Assembly: GCA_947037995.1 (NCBI GenBank)
Contig: CAMQUV010000032.1
Coordinates: 1-8,383, forward strand
Direction: 5' to 3'
Origin: an uncultured Rikenellaceae bacterium
Lineage (GTDB): Bacteria > Bacteroidota > Bacteroidia > Bacteroidales > Rikenellaceae
DNA: 8,383 nt
The notes below the pieces were generated by a model, which saw only the letters and a list, made by a program, of their open reading frames with translations, was not told the origin of the DNA and searched no databases. The position numbers and the translations under genes were made by a program. Shown here in pieces: positions 1 through 5,976 of the stretch; position 1 is the stretch's first letter; each line of letters begins with the position of its first letter.

Positions 1-401
1 GCCTCGATAAGTTCGATAACTTCAAGTCCTTCGATAACTTTTCCGAAGCAGGTATGATTACGGTCAAGGTGTGCAGTATTATTTCTGCTATGGCAGATAA
101 AGAATTGCGAGCCGCCAGTATTTCTACCTGCGTGTGCCATTGAGAGTACTCCTCTGTCGTGGAATTGGTTATCACCATCGAGTTCGCAGTTGATTTTATA
201 ACCAGGTCCGCCAACACCGGTACCTTTAGGACATCCTCCTTGAATAACGAAGTCAGGAATGACTCTGTGAAACGTAAGGTTGTCGTAGAATCCTTCGGAT
301 GCTAGTTTGCAGAAATTTTCGACAGTTTTAGGTGCGTCTTTTTCAAAAAAAGTAACTTTCATAGTTCCTTTTCCAGTGACTATAGTAGCGAATTTGCTCA
401 T
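1..401 (-). CDS. Cyclophilin-type peptidyl-prolyl cis-trans isomerase (3' end cut by window edge)
   Basis: Catalyses cis-trans isomerisation of X-Pro peptide bonds during protein folding. The start is ATG at 401-399, and 133 complete codons are visible before the left edge; no stop is reached, so the C-terminus is missing. Cyclophilin signatures are clear: [13 protein letters not shown] (residues 44-56) holds the catalytic Arg46 with Phe51 and Gln54, [15 protein letters not shown] (88-102) holds Gln99 and Phe101, and [12 protein letters not shown] (111-122) is the late conserved block. The position of human CypA Trp121 is His111 here, common in bacterial cyclophilins and usually linked to weak cyclosporin binding. 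The N-terminus ([16 protein letters not shown]) has no signal peptide or lipobox, so a cytoplasmic enzyme is likely. It lies downstream of an unrelated FKBP-family isomerase on the same strand, separated from it by a strong terminator. The family is certain; the exact ppi gene name is not. Confidence 0.95.
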   Translation of the reverse strand, partial: MSKFATIVTGKGTMKVTFFEKDAPKTVENFCKLASEGFYDNLTFHRVIPDFVIQGGCPKGTGVGGPGYKINCELDGDNQFHDRGVLSMAHAGRNTGGSQFFICHSRNNTAHLDRNHTCFGKVIEGLEVIELIE

Positions 402-444
402 AATAGATTGCTGTTAGTTGTAAATTTTAAAGTTGTATTATGAG

Positions 445-476
445 GCAAAGATAACTATAAAAAATCAATTAAACAA
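445..476 (-). promoter_or_regulatory. Putative Bacteroidota-type promoter of the cyclophilin gene
   Basis: On the minus strand, TATCTTTGC (453-445) matches the Bacteroidota -7 box TAnnTTTG. A TTG (476-474) lies 20 bases upstream, about where the -33 element TTTG is expected. The box sits about 43 bases before the ATG at 401. The -33 element overlaps the end of the upstream terminator hairpin. This rests on pattern matching only; no transcription start is known. Confidence 0.55.
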
Positions 477-521
477 TAATAAAAGCCCACTATATCAAGA
501 ATATAGGGGGCTTTTATTATT
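475..521 (-). terminator. Strong hairpin terminator after the FKBP lipoprotein gene
   Basis: A near-perfect inverted repeat has arms 475-495 and 501-521: 21 paired positions with one mismatch (489/507), closed by a 5-base loop (496-500). The outer 14 bp (475-488 with 508-521) pair perfectly. Read on the minus strand, the descending arm ends in a T-rich run (CTTTTATTATTG), as in an intrinsic terminator. It begins 53 bases after the FKBP stop codon at 575. The outer arms are A/T-rich on both sides, so it could also work on the plus strand, but no plus-strand gene ends here. Confidence 0.85.
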
Positions 522-574
522 AAATTATTAGCTCGTATTAAAACAATGCTAAAATGTAAGAAACGTAGTTAAAA

Positions 575-1381
575 CTATTTAACGATTTCGACAATTTCGA
601 TTTCGAATTTAAGCGGTTGGTTTGGTTTGATATCACCTTGTCCGTTTTCTCCGTAACCAAGTGTAGCAGGCATCCAGATAGTCGCTTTACCACCTTCTCC
701 AAGTAGCATAAGTCCTTCTGCAAAACCAGCAACAACGCCACTAGGAAGTTGTACTGAGAATGTTTCGCCACGCTCAACAGATGAGTCGATTACTTTATCG
801 TTATTGTCGAAAAGAGTGTAGTGAACTTTTACGTTGCTAGAAGAGTCAACTTTACCTTCACCTTGGTTTGAAATAAGGTAACGTAGTCCAGTTGCAGTTT
901 TTTGAACACCTTCGATAGCGTCAACAGTTTCAAGGTATGAGTTAGCATTTTCAACCAATTTACTAGCGTCCGCAGCAGTTTTGTTATTGATAAATGTCAT
1001 AATGAAATTATTAGCTTGATCTGCTTTTAACACTTCTTTACCAGCAAGAAGGTCAGTAATACCAGCTGCAATAACATTTACAGACATAGTAGAGTCAATA
1101 GTTTTGTAAGCAGATTGACCGAATTGTAGTCCCATCATCTCAGCTTGTAGTTCTTTAAGTCTCGCGTCAGCTTTTTCAGGGTTGTTATAGTAACTCGCAA
1201 TAGCGTTAGAAAGAACTTTAGGATTGATTGTACTGTCAAGACCGAATTTAGCGTTTGAACCAACAATTACACCAACTGAGTATGCAATAGTGTCTTGGTC
1301 TGATTTAGGAGCTTGTGTTGAAACACCGCAAGAAGTAGCAACAACTGCTAGTGTAAGTAGTGAAAAGATAATTTTTTTCAT
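575..1381 (-). CDS. FKBP-type peptidyl-prolyl isomerase lipoprotein (FkpA/Mip-like)
   Basis: A 268-residue envelope protein-folding isomerase. The N-terminus MKKIIFSLLTLAVVATSC is a lipoprotein signal peptide with lipobox ATSC; Cys18 would be lipidated. No acidic run follows the Cys, so the surface-export signal known for some Bacteroidota lipoproteins is not apparent and a periplasm-facing anchor is more likely. Residues about 30-165 resemble the alpha-helical FkpA/Mip N-terminal dimerisation domain (IAYSVGVIVG, then a LLAGKEVLKADQANNFI segment). Residues about 183-268 are the FKBP catalytic domain, with pocket positions Tyr188, Asp199, Phe208, Val217, Tyr243 and Phe259. Two usual aromatics differ: Ile198 for FKBP12 Phe36 and Phe220 for Trp59. 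The ATG at 1381 is chosen because the signal peptide begins there. It lies 83 bp downstream of hisS, with its own promoter-like box. The family is confident; substrates are unknown. Confidence 0.95.
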   Translation of the reverse strand: MKKIIFSLLTLAVVATSCGVSTQAPKSDQDTIAYSVGVIVGSNAKFGLDSTINPKVLSNAIASYYNNPEKADARLKELQAEMMGLQFGQSAYKTIDSTMSVNVIAAGITDLLAGKEVLKADQANNFIMTFINNKTAADASKLVENANSYLETVDAIEGVQKTATGLRYLISNQGEGKVDSSSNVKVHYTLFDNNDKVIDSSVERGETFSVQLPSGVVAGFAEGLMLLGEGGKATIWMPATLGYGENGQGDIKPNQPLKFEIEIVEIVK

Positions 1382-1449
1382 TTTGTTTTTTTATTATAAT
1401 TAGTTATTTAATTGTAGTTTTTATCGATCATTGACTTTGATAAGAATTT

Positions 1450-1458
1450 GCAAAGATA
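1450..1458 (-). promoter_or_regulatory. Putative -7 box of the FKBP lipoprotein gene
   Basis: Minus-strand TATCTTTGC matches TAnnTTTG and is the same 9-mer found before the cyclophilin gene. It lies in the 83-bp hisS-FKBP gap, about 69 bases before the ATG at 1381. I see no good TTTG at the -33 distance, which would fall inside the 3' end of hisS. The leader just before the ATG is A-rich with no Shine-Dalgarno sequence, usual in this phylum. Confidence 0.45.
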
Positions 1459-1464
1459 ATGAAA

Positions 1465-2835
1465 TTATTTAATAATCATTGAAAAATAGTTGCTTAAATC
1501 GGTAAAACTAACATTTTCTTGCGAACCTGTTACAATGTTTTTAACCGTTGCCACCTTTTCCACTAACTCATTTTCACCAATAAATACAAGATATGTAGCC
1601 CCTTTTGCCTCGGCATAATCAAACTGTTTTTTGATTTTCTGATTAGACGGGTAAACCTCAGCCGCTACCCCACTGTCACGCAATCCCTGCGCCAATGGCA
1701 GCGTAGCGCACATCTCAGCCTCGCCAAAATTAGCAAAAACTACATCCGTCGTGGAACCCGCCTCAGCTGGAAATAAATTAAGCCCCTCCAATACATCGTA
1801 AATCCTATCAGCACCGAAGCTAATGCCCACTCCCGAAGTCCCGGTGAGCCCGAAAATACCTGTTAAATCATCGTAACGACCTCCTCCAGAGATACTTCCA
1901 ATAACAAAATCATTTGCTTTCACCTCAAATATAGCTCCCGTATAGTAACTTAAACCCCTTGCAAGTGACAAATCAAATTCGATTTCCATACCATTAACAC
2001 CCAGTTTCTCAGCGTAATCGAAAATTTGTGCCATCTCATCCAACCCTTTTTGCCCCGTCTCTGAGGCACTCAATATAGTTCTGAGTTGGTCTATTTTTTC
2101 GCTATTAGTTCCCGAAAGTTCTAAGATTGGCCTCAAAGCATTTACCGCCTCTTGGGTCAATCCTTTTCCCATAAGTTCCTCATTAACAGCATCAAGACCG
2201 ATTTTATCGAGCTTATCTATACCAACAGTAATGTCAACCATCTTGTCCGCATAGCCAATAGACTCAGCAATGCCAAACAGTACTTTACGGTTATTGATTT
2301 TAAGCGTAACGCTCGTTCCAAATTGCTTGAACACCTCCGCAACAATAATAATTAACTCTGCTTCGTGGAGCAACGAGGTGGAACCTATTACATCAACATC
2401 ACACTGATAAAATTCTCTGTAACGACCTTTCTGTGGGCGGTCAGCACGCCAAACTGGTTGAATCTGAAAACGTTTGAACGGGAACACAATGTCACTCTGA
2501 TGTTGCACAACATACCGTGCAAATGGCACCGTCAAATCATAGCGCAACCCTTTGCCACACAGTTGTGTAGCGAGTTTAGGGGTGTTAGTATTGGTCATAT
2601 CAACGCCCTTCGTGAAGTCGCCACTATCAAGTACTTTAAACAGTAGTTTGTCGCCCTCATCGCCATATTTACCCATCAAAGTTGAAAGATTTTCCATCGT
2701 AGGAGTCTCAATTTGCTGGTAGCCATAGAGCCTGAAAACACGTTTAATTGTATCGAATATATAATTGCGTTTGGCCAACTGGGATGGATTGAAATCTCTC
2801 GTCCCCTTAGGTATTGACGGTTTTGGAATTGCCAT
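1465..2835 (-). CDS. hisS: Histidyl-tRNA synthetase
   Basis: A class II aminoacyl-tRNA synthetase that attaches histidine to tRNA(His) using ATP, in the cytoplasm. It has 456 residues, somewhat longer than the roughly 424 of E. coli HisRS. Visible blocks in order: the N-terminal PKGTRDFNP (9-17); motif 1 region around IETPTMENL (42-50); [12 protein letters not shown] (98-109); motif 2, about 120-151, including [15 protein letters not shown] (130-144); the histidine-specific [15 protein letters not shown] (291-305), whose Arg293 matches the catalytic Arg259 of E. coli; [12 protein letters not shown] (313-324); and motif 3 [11 protein letters not shown] (335-345). Residues about 360-456 form the anticodon-binding domain. 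The Ser in RGLSYY stands where many homologues have Asp or Asn. The start ATG at 2835 gives [15 protein letters not shown], the usual N-terminus. It lies downstream of the korB terminator with its own promoter-like box. Confidence 0.98.
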   Translation of the reverse strand: MAIPKPSIPKGTRDFNPSQLAKRNYIFDTIKRVFRLYGYQQIETPTMENLSTLMGKYGDEGDKLLFKVLDSGDFTKGVDMTNTNTPKLATQLCGKGLRYDLTVPFARYVVQHQSDIVFPFKRFQIQPVWRADRPQKGRYREFYQCDVDVIGSTSLLHEAELIIIVAEVFKQFGTSVTLKINNRKVLFGIAESIGYADKMVDITVGIDKLDKIGLDAVNEELMGKGLTQEAVNALRPILELSGTNSEKIDQLRTILSASETGQKGLDEMAQIFDYAEKLGVNGMEIEFDLSLARGLSYYTGAIFEVKANDFVIGSISGGGRYDDLTGIFGLTGTSGVGISFGADRIYDVLEGLNLFPAEAGSTTDVVFANFGEAEMCATLPLAQGLRDSGVAAEVYPSNQKIKKQFDYAEAKGATYLVFIGENELVEKVATVKNIVTGSQENVSFTDLSNYFSMIIK

Positions 2836-2865
2836 AGTTTCTCGAATTTTAAATTAAAAAGTTTT

Positions 2866-2874
2866 GCAAATATA
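2866..2874 (-). promoter_or_regulatory. Putative -7 box of hisS
   Basis: Minus-strand TATATTTGC fits TAnnTTTG and lies 30 bases before the hisS ATG. It begins only two bases after the T-run of the korB terminator, so any -33 element must fall inside the terminator hairpin; only a partial match (CTG at 2898-2896) is seen there. The motif match and its position support it; there is no other proof. Confidence 0.5.
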
Positions 2875-2876
2875 CG

Positions 2877-2906
2877 AAAAAAAGAGCTACTATAACAGTA
2901 GCTCTT
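2877..2906 (-). terminator. Intrinsic terminator of the korA-korB operon
   Basis: On the minus strand, a 10-bp perfect stem (2906-2897 with 2891-2882, core AGAGCTACT/AGTAGCTCT) with a 5-base loop is followed by a run of seven T (2883-2877, partly overlapping the stem end). This is the classic rho-independent form. It begins 39 bases after the korB stop codon at 2946 and ends immediately upstream of the hisS promoter-like box. Confidence 0.9.
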
Positions 2907-2945
2907 CTATATTTTAGTATGATTAATCCGCAGGGGTTAAATTAT

Positions 2946-3965
2946 TTATTCAACATCCCACGTATCACCACTATTAAGTAGGTCGTCTACGTTATGGATT
3001 TTGGCTCTCATACGTACTTCGATAAGTTGGTCTCTAACTTGGTCATCATAGGTATGGTCTTTCACGTCACGGATAACACCAAGAGCCACAGGCATTTCGG
3101 GTGCTTTCATATTAACGAGCATCATATGTATTCCTGGGTTAGGTTCTTGTGCGTTATGCAGTAGAATATCAGCTTTAGTAATATTATTTTCACCAATAGT
3201 AACGACTTTAATTTCGAGTCCATCAAGAATAAGTCCTTTATTACTGTCTTTACCAAAAATCATTGGTTGCAGGTGTTTGAGTGTAATTGTATTATCGGCA
3301 CGATTTTCTTTAGATGCAAAGAAGTCGTGGCATTTATCATTAAATATGACACAATTCTGGAGTATTTCGACCACAGACGTACCATCGTGAGCAGCAGCGT
3401 CAACCATACAGTCTTTGGTCAGGTTGATTTCCATATCGAGTGACCTCGCAAAGAATGTTCCACGCGCCCCCAGCACAAGTTCGCCTGGTGCGAATGGGTG
3501 TTCAATAGTACCATAAGGTGATGTTTTGGTAACGACTCCCAGTGGTGATGTAGGTGAGTATTGTCCTTTGGTCAGTCCATAAATTTCGTTATTAAACAGG
3601 AGCATATTGATATCAATATTACGTCTAATAGCGTGAATAAAGTGGTTTCCTCCAATTGCAAGTGAGTCACCGTCGCCAGATACTTGCCATACAGAGAGTG
3701 TAGGGTTAGCTACTTTGACCCCTGTGGCTATTGCAGCAGCGCGGCCGTGGATTCCGTGAAATCCGTATGTTTGCACATAGTAGGGGAACCTACTAGAGCA
3801 TCCAATACCAGATACAAACGTAAATCTATGGTGTGCATAGTTAAGGTTTTTGGCAACTTCTGGCAGTGCTTTTATAGCAGAATTTAGAATAGCGTGGTCT
3901 CCGCATCCGGGGCACCATTTGACCTCTTGGTCACTTTTAAAGTCGGCGGGTGTATATCGTATCAT
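2946..3965 (-). CDS. korB: 2-oxoacid (2-oxoglutarate):ferredoxin oxidoreductase, beta subunit
   Basis: The thiamine-diphosphate-binding subunit of the enzyme that oxidatively decarboxylates a 2-oxoacid with CoA to acyl-CoA and CO2, reducing ferredoxin; the reverse direction is a reductive carboxylation. It has 339 residues, the usual size. WCPGCGDH (17-24) and GIGCSSRF (53-60) supply Cys18, Cys21 and Cys56, and ILQNC supplies Cys205: together the four expected ligands of the [4Fe-4S] cluster near TPP. The TPP motif runs from GDGD (97-100) to NNEIYGLTKGQ (125-135). The C-terminal 100 residues are the usual KorB tail. The ATG at 3965 gives the typical start, just before the CPGC block. It lies 31 bp after korA in the same operon and ends before a hairpin terminator. 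2-Oxoglutarate is the most likely substrate from the family and the subunit layout, but sequence alone does not exclude another 2-oxoacid. Confidence 0.93.
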   Translation of the reverse strand: MIRYTPADFKSDQEVKWCPGCGDHAILNSAIKALPEVAKNLNYAHHRFTFVSGIGCSSRFPYYVQTYGFHGIHGRAAAIATGVKVANPTLSVWQVSGDGDSLAIGGNHFIHAIRRNIDINMLLFNNEIYGLTKGQYSPTSPLGVVTKTSPYGTIEHPFAPGELVLGARGTFFARSLDMEINLTKDCMVDAAAHDGTSVVEILQNCVIFNDKCHDFFASKENRADNTITLKHLQPMIFGKDSNKGLILDGLEIKVVTIGENNITKADILLHNAQEPNPGIHMMLVNMKAPEMPVALGVIRDVKDHTYDDQVRDQLIEVRMRAKIHNVDDLLNSGDTWDVE

Positions 3966-4017
3966 AATTTTATTAAAATTATTATTTATTAATATCTTAT
4001 TTTATAATTTTATTAAA
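3964..4017. repeat. 14-bp direct repeat spanning the korA end and korB start
   Basis: ATAATTTTATTAAA occurs at 3964-3977 and again at 4004-4017, exactly 40 bp apart. One copy encodes the last residues of KorA (FNKI followed by IK and stop); the other forms the untranslated leader and the first bases of korB. The korB-side copy also lies in a small perfect palindrome (arms 3965-3972 and 3974-3981). Both are all A/T, so chance is possible. Confidence 0.6.
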
Positions 4018-5829
4018 CGCTTCAGCGAGTTCATCAGTAGTAAATGGAAGTCCTTGAACTTTATTGTACTGATTGTATTCGAATTTTTGGAAGCTCTGTC
4101 TCAAATAGTTAGCAAATTGTCCTGAGTTGAGTTCACAAACAATAATGTTTTTGAATTTGCTCAAGATTTTTTCGACCCCATTAGGCAGTGGGTTAATAAA
4201 ATCAAAGTGCAGGTGCGAAACTGCTTTCCCTTGTTCTCGGAGCATATCGACCGTAGTTCTGAGGTGTCCAAACGTACCACCCCATCCAATAACGAGTAGG
4301 TCGCCAGATTTGTCGCCATAGACTTTGGCTTCAGGTATAAAGTCTGCGACTTTAGCTACTTTCGCAGCACGCAGGTTCGTCATAATTTGGTGGTTAGCGG
4401 CATCGTGCGAGACGCATCCTGTTTCGGAGTCTTTTTCGAGCCCACCGATACGGTGTTCGCAACCCGGAGTTCCCGGTATCGCCCATCCACGCGCGAGTGT
4501 TTTTTCGTTACGAATGTATGGAAAGTATCCGCCCTCGGGTTTTTCGAGCACCATAGGAGGTTTAATACTAGGGAATTGTGACATTTGTGGTATCAACCAC
4601 GGTTCGGCACCATTAGCAATAAATCCGTCGGTAAGTAGTAATACTGGAGTCATATGTTCCATCGCGATTTTCCCAGCCCAGAATGCAGCTCTAAAGCAGT
4701 CTGATGGACGTGATGCTGTCATAACAACCATAGGGCATTCGCCATTACGTCCCCAAAGTGCTTGAGCGAGGTCTGATTGTTCGGTTTTAGTCGGAAGTCC
4801 CGTAGATGGGCCACCTCTTTGCACGTTAACCACTACGAGTGGTAGTTCGGTAATAACGGCAAGTCCGAGTGCTTCGGATTTGAGTGAAAGTCCTGGTCCA
4901 GACGTAGATGTGACAGCAAAGTTACCAGCAAAGGCTGCTCCAATTGAGGTACATATACCAGCAATTTCATCTTCGGCTTGCAGGGTTTTAACTGCAAGGT
5001 CTTTTCTTTTGGCAAGTTCCTCGAGTATAGCCGTAGCAGGAGTTATGGGGTATGAACCGCAAAACAGGGGTCTGCCCGATTTTTCGGAAGCCGCAAGGAA
5101 TCCCCAGGCAGTAGCTTGGTTACCCGTGATAGAGCGGTATTTTCCTTTTTCGAGTTTAGCCGGTTGTATAGTGTATGTATTTGCGAATATATGAGCATTA
5201 GCGGCATAGTTTACACCTGCTGTAAGCACAGTTTTATTCGCTTTAGCGATTTTAGGTTTTTTCGCAAATTTCGCATCAAAGTGGTTGAATGCGTGGTCTA
5301 GCGGTCTGTTGTAGAGATAGAAGCAAACTCCTAGGGCAAACATATTTTTACATTTGACGATTGATTTCGGGTCAAGTTCGCTATCCGCGAGGGCCTCTTT
5401 GGTCATTGATGTAATGGGTGTCATAATGATATTATACCCTTCAATGCCCAGTTCCGTGAACGGGTCATCGGTTTTAAATCCTGCTTTGGCGATTGATTTT
5501 TCGTTAAAACTGTCTGTGTCGCAGAGCACCGTGGCATCTTTTTTAAGCCATTTGGCGTTAGCTCTAAGTGCAGCTGGGTTCATTACCACGAGCATATCGC
5601 AGAAATCGCCTGGTGTAATCACCTTAGAACTTCCTAGATGGACTTGGAAGCCAGACACTCCGGAAACAGTGCCTTGTGGGGCGCGAATTTCAGAAGGAAA
5701 GTCAGGGAAAGTTGAGATACTGTTGCCCAAAAGAGCCGAAGTATCAGAAAATAAAGAACCGGTAAGTTGCATACCGTCTCCAGAGTCACCGGAGAATCTT
5801 ATAACAACGTCATTAATTTCTTGTGTCAT
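3997..5829 (-). CDS. korA: 2-oxoacid (2-oxoglutarate):ferredoxin oxidoreductase, fused gamma-alpha subunit
   Basis: Partner of KorB in the CoA-dependent, ferredoxin-linked oxidative decarboxylation of a 2-oxoacid, probably 2-oxoglutarate. The 610-residue protein is a fusion. Residues about 8-195 are the gamma-type domain, with FSGDSGDGMQLTG (12-24) and FPDFPSEIRAPQGTVSGV (41-58). Residues about 232-610 are the alpha (pyrimidine-binding) domain, with the hallmark GSYPITPATAI (258-268), QAEDEIAG (284-291), QRGGPSTGLPTKTEQSDL (337-354) and the C-terminal ELNSGQFANYLR (566-577). No ferredoxin-like 4Fe-4S domain (CxxCxxC pattern) is present in KorA, and no separate KorC or KorD gene follows. The ATG at 5829 starts right before the gamma domain; no Shine-Dalgarno is seen. 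It is the first gene of the operon, divergent from the cardiolipin synthase gene. In anaerobic Bacteroidota this enzyme commonly stands in for 2-oxoglutarate dehydrogenase. Confidence 0.94.
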   Translation of the reverse strand: MTQEINDVVIRFSGDSGDGMQLTGSLFSDTSALLGNSISTFPDFPSEIRAPQGTVSGVSGFQVHLGSSKVITPGDFCDMLVVMNPAALRANAKWLKKDATVLCDTDSFNEKSIAKAGFKTDDPFTELGIEGYNIIMTPITSMTKEALADSELDPKSIVKCKNMFALGVCFYLYNRPLDHAFNHFDAKFAKKPKIAKANKTVLTAGVNYAANAHIFANTYTIQPAKLEKGKYRSITGNQATAWGFLAASEKSGRPLFCGSYPITPATAILEELAKRKDLAVKTLQAEDEIAGICTSIGAAFAGNFAVTSTSGPGLSLKSEALGLAVITELPLVVVNVQRGGPSTGLPTKTEQSDLAQALWGRNGECPMVVMTASRPSDCFRAAFWAGKIAMEHMTPVLLLTDGFIANGAEPWLIPQMSQFPSIKPPMVLEKPEGGYFPYIRNEKTLARGWAIPGTPGCEHRIGGLEKDSETGCVSHDAANHQIMTNLRAAKVAKVADFIPEAKVYGDKSGDLLVIGWGGTFGHLRTTVDMLREQGKAVSHLHFDFINPLPNGVEKILSKFKNIIVCELNSGQFANYLRQSFQKFEYNQYNKVQGLPFTTDELAEAFNKIIK

Positions 5830-5856
5830 ATGTTTTTATGTTTAAAACTAACAATT

Positions 5857-5877
5857 AAGGCTGTAAAAAACAGCTTT
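5857..5877 (-). promoter_or_regulatory. Small stem-loop in the presumed korA leader
   Basis: AAGGCTGT (5857-5864) pairs with ACAGCTTTT-side bases 5870-5877, including one G-T pair, around an AAAAA loop (minus strand: TTTTT). The core is five perfect pairs, GCTGT/ACAGC. It lies between the putative korA -7 box and the korA ATG, so it would be in the 5' untranslated RNA if that promoter is real. It is too weak to call a terminator or riboswitch, and no role is claimed. Confidence 0.35.
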
Positions 5878-5893
5878 TGATAATATTTAATCA

Positions 5894-5901
5894 CAAAGCT
5901 A
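5894..5901 (-). promoter_or_regulatory. Putative -7 box of the korA-korB operon
   Basis: Minus-strand TAGCTTTG is an exact match to TAnnTTTG, 64 bases before the korA ATG at 5829, in the 147-bp region shared with the divergent cardiolipin synthase gene. At the -33 distance only a partial match (GTG at 5923-5921) is found. No matching box of equal quality was found for the plus-strand gene. Confidence 0.45.
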
Positions 5902-5976
5902 ATATAAAATAAATTAATTTCACTACATTTACATCACAAATTATAACAAATCTTTTTCAAACCCAAAAGAAATATA

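Noticed and set aside
538..777. Overlapping 79-codon frame at the 3' end of the FKBP gene
   Set aside because: It is on the same strand in another frame across the conserved FKBP catalytic domain, with no family resemblance and low-complexity sequence.
4325..4765. 146-codon plus-strand open frame inside korA
   Set aside because: It is fully antisense to well-conserved korA coding sequence, has no recognisable domain and no promoter or leader. It is explained by codon composition of the real gene.
5354..5845. 163-codon plus-strand open frame antisense to the KorA N-terminus
   Set aside because: It lies opposite the conserved gamma domain of KorA; its serine- and leucine-rich product looks like reverse-strand translation and matches nothing I know.
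5857..5879. The GCTGT/ACAGC hairpin followed by TTTTG on the plus strand as a terminator
   Set aside because: No plus-strand gene lies upstream of it, the stem is short and the T-run is only four bases.
5924..5931. TACATTTA as a -7 box for the cardiolipin synthase gene
   Set aside because: It matches TAnnTTTG at seven of eight positions but lacks the final G, and no TTG is found at the -33 distance. In AT-rich DNA this is not enough to call.
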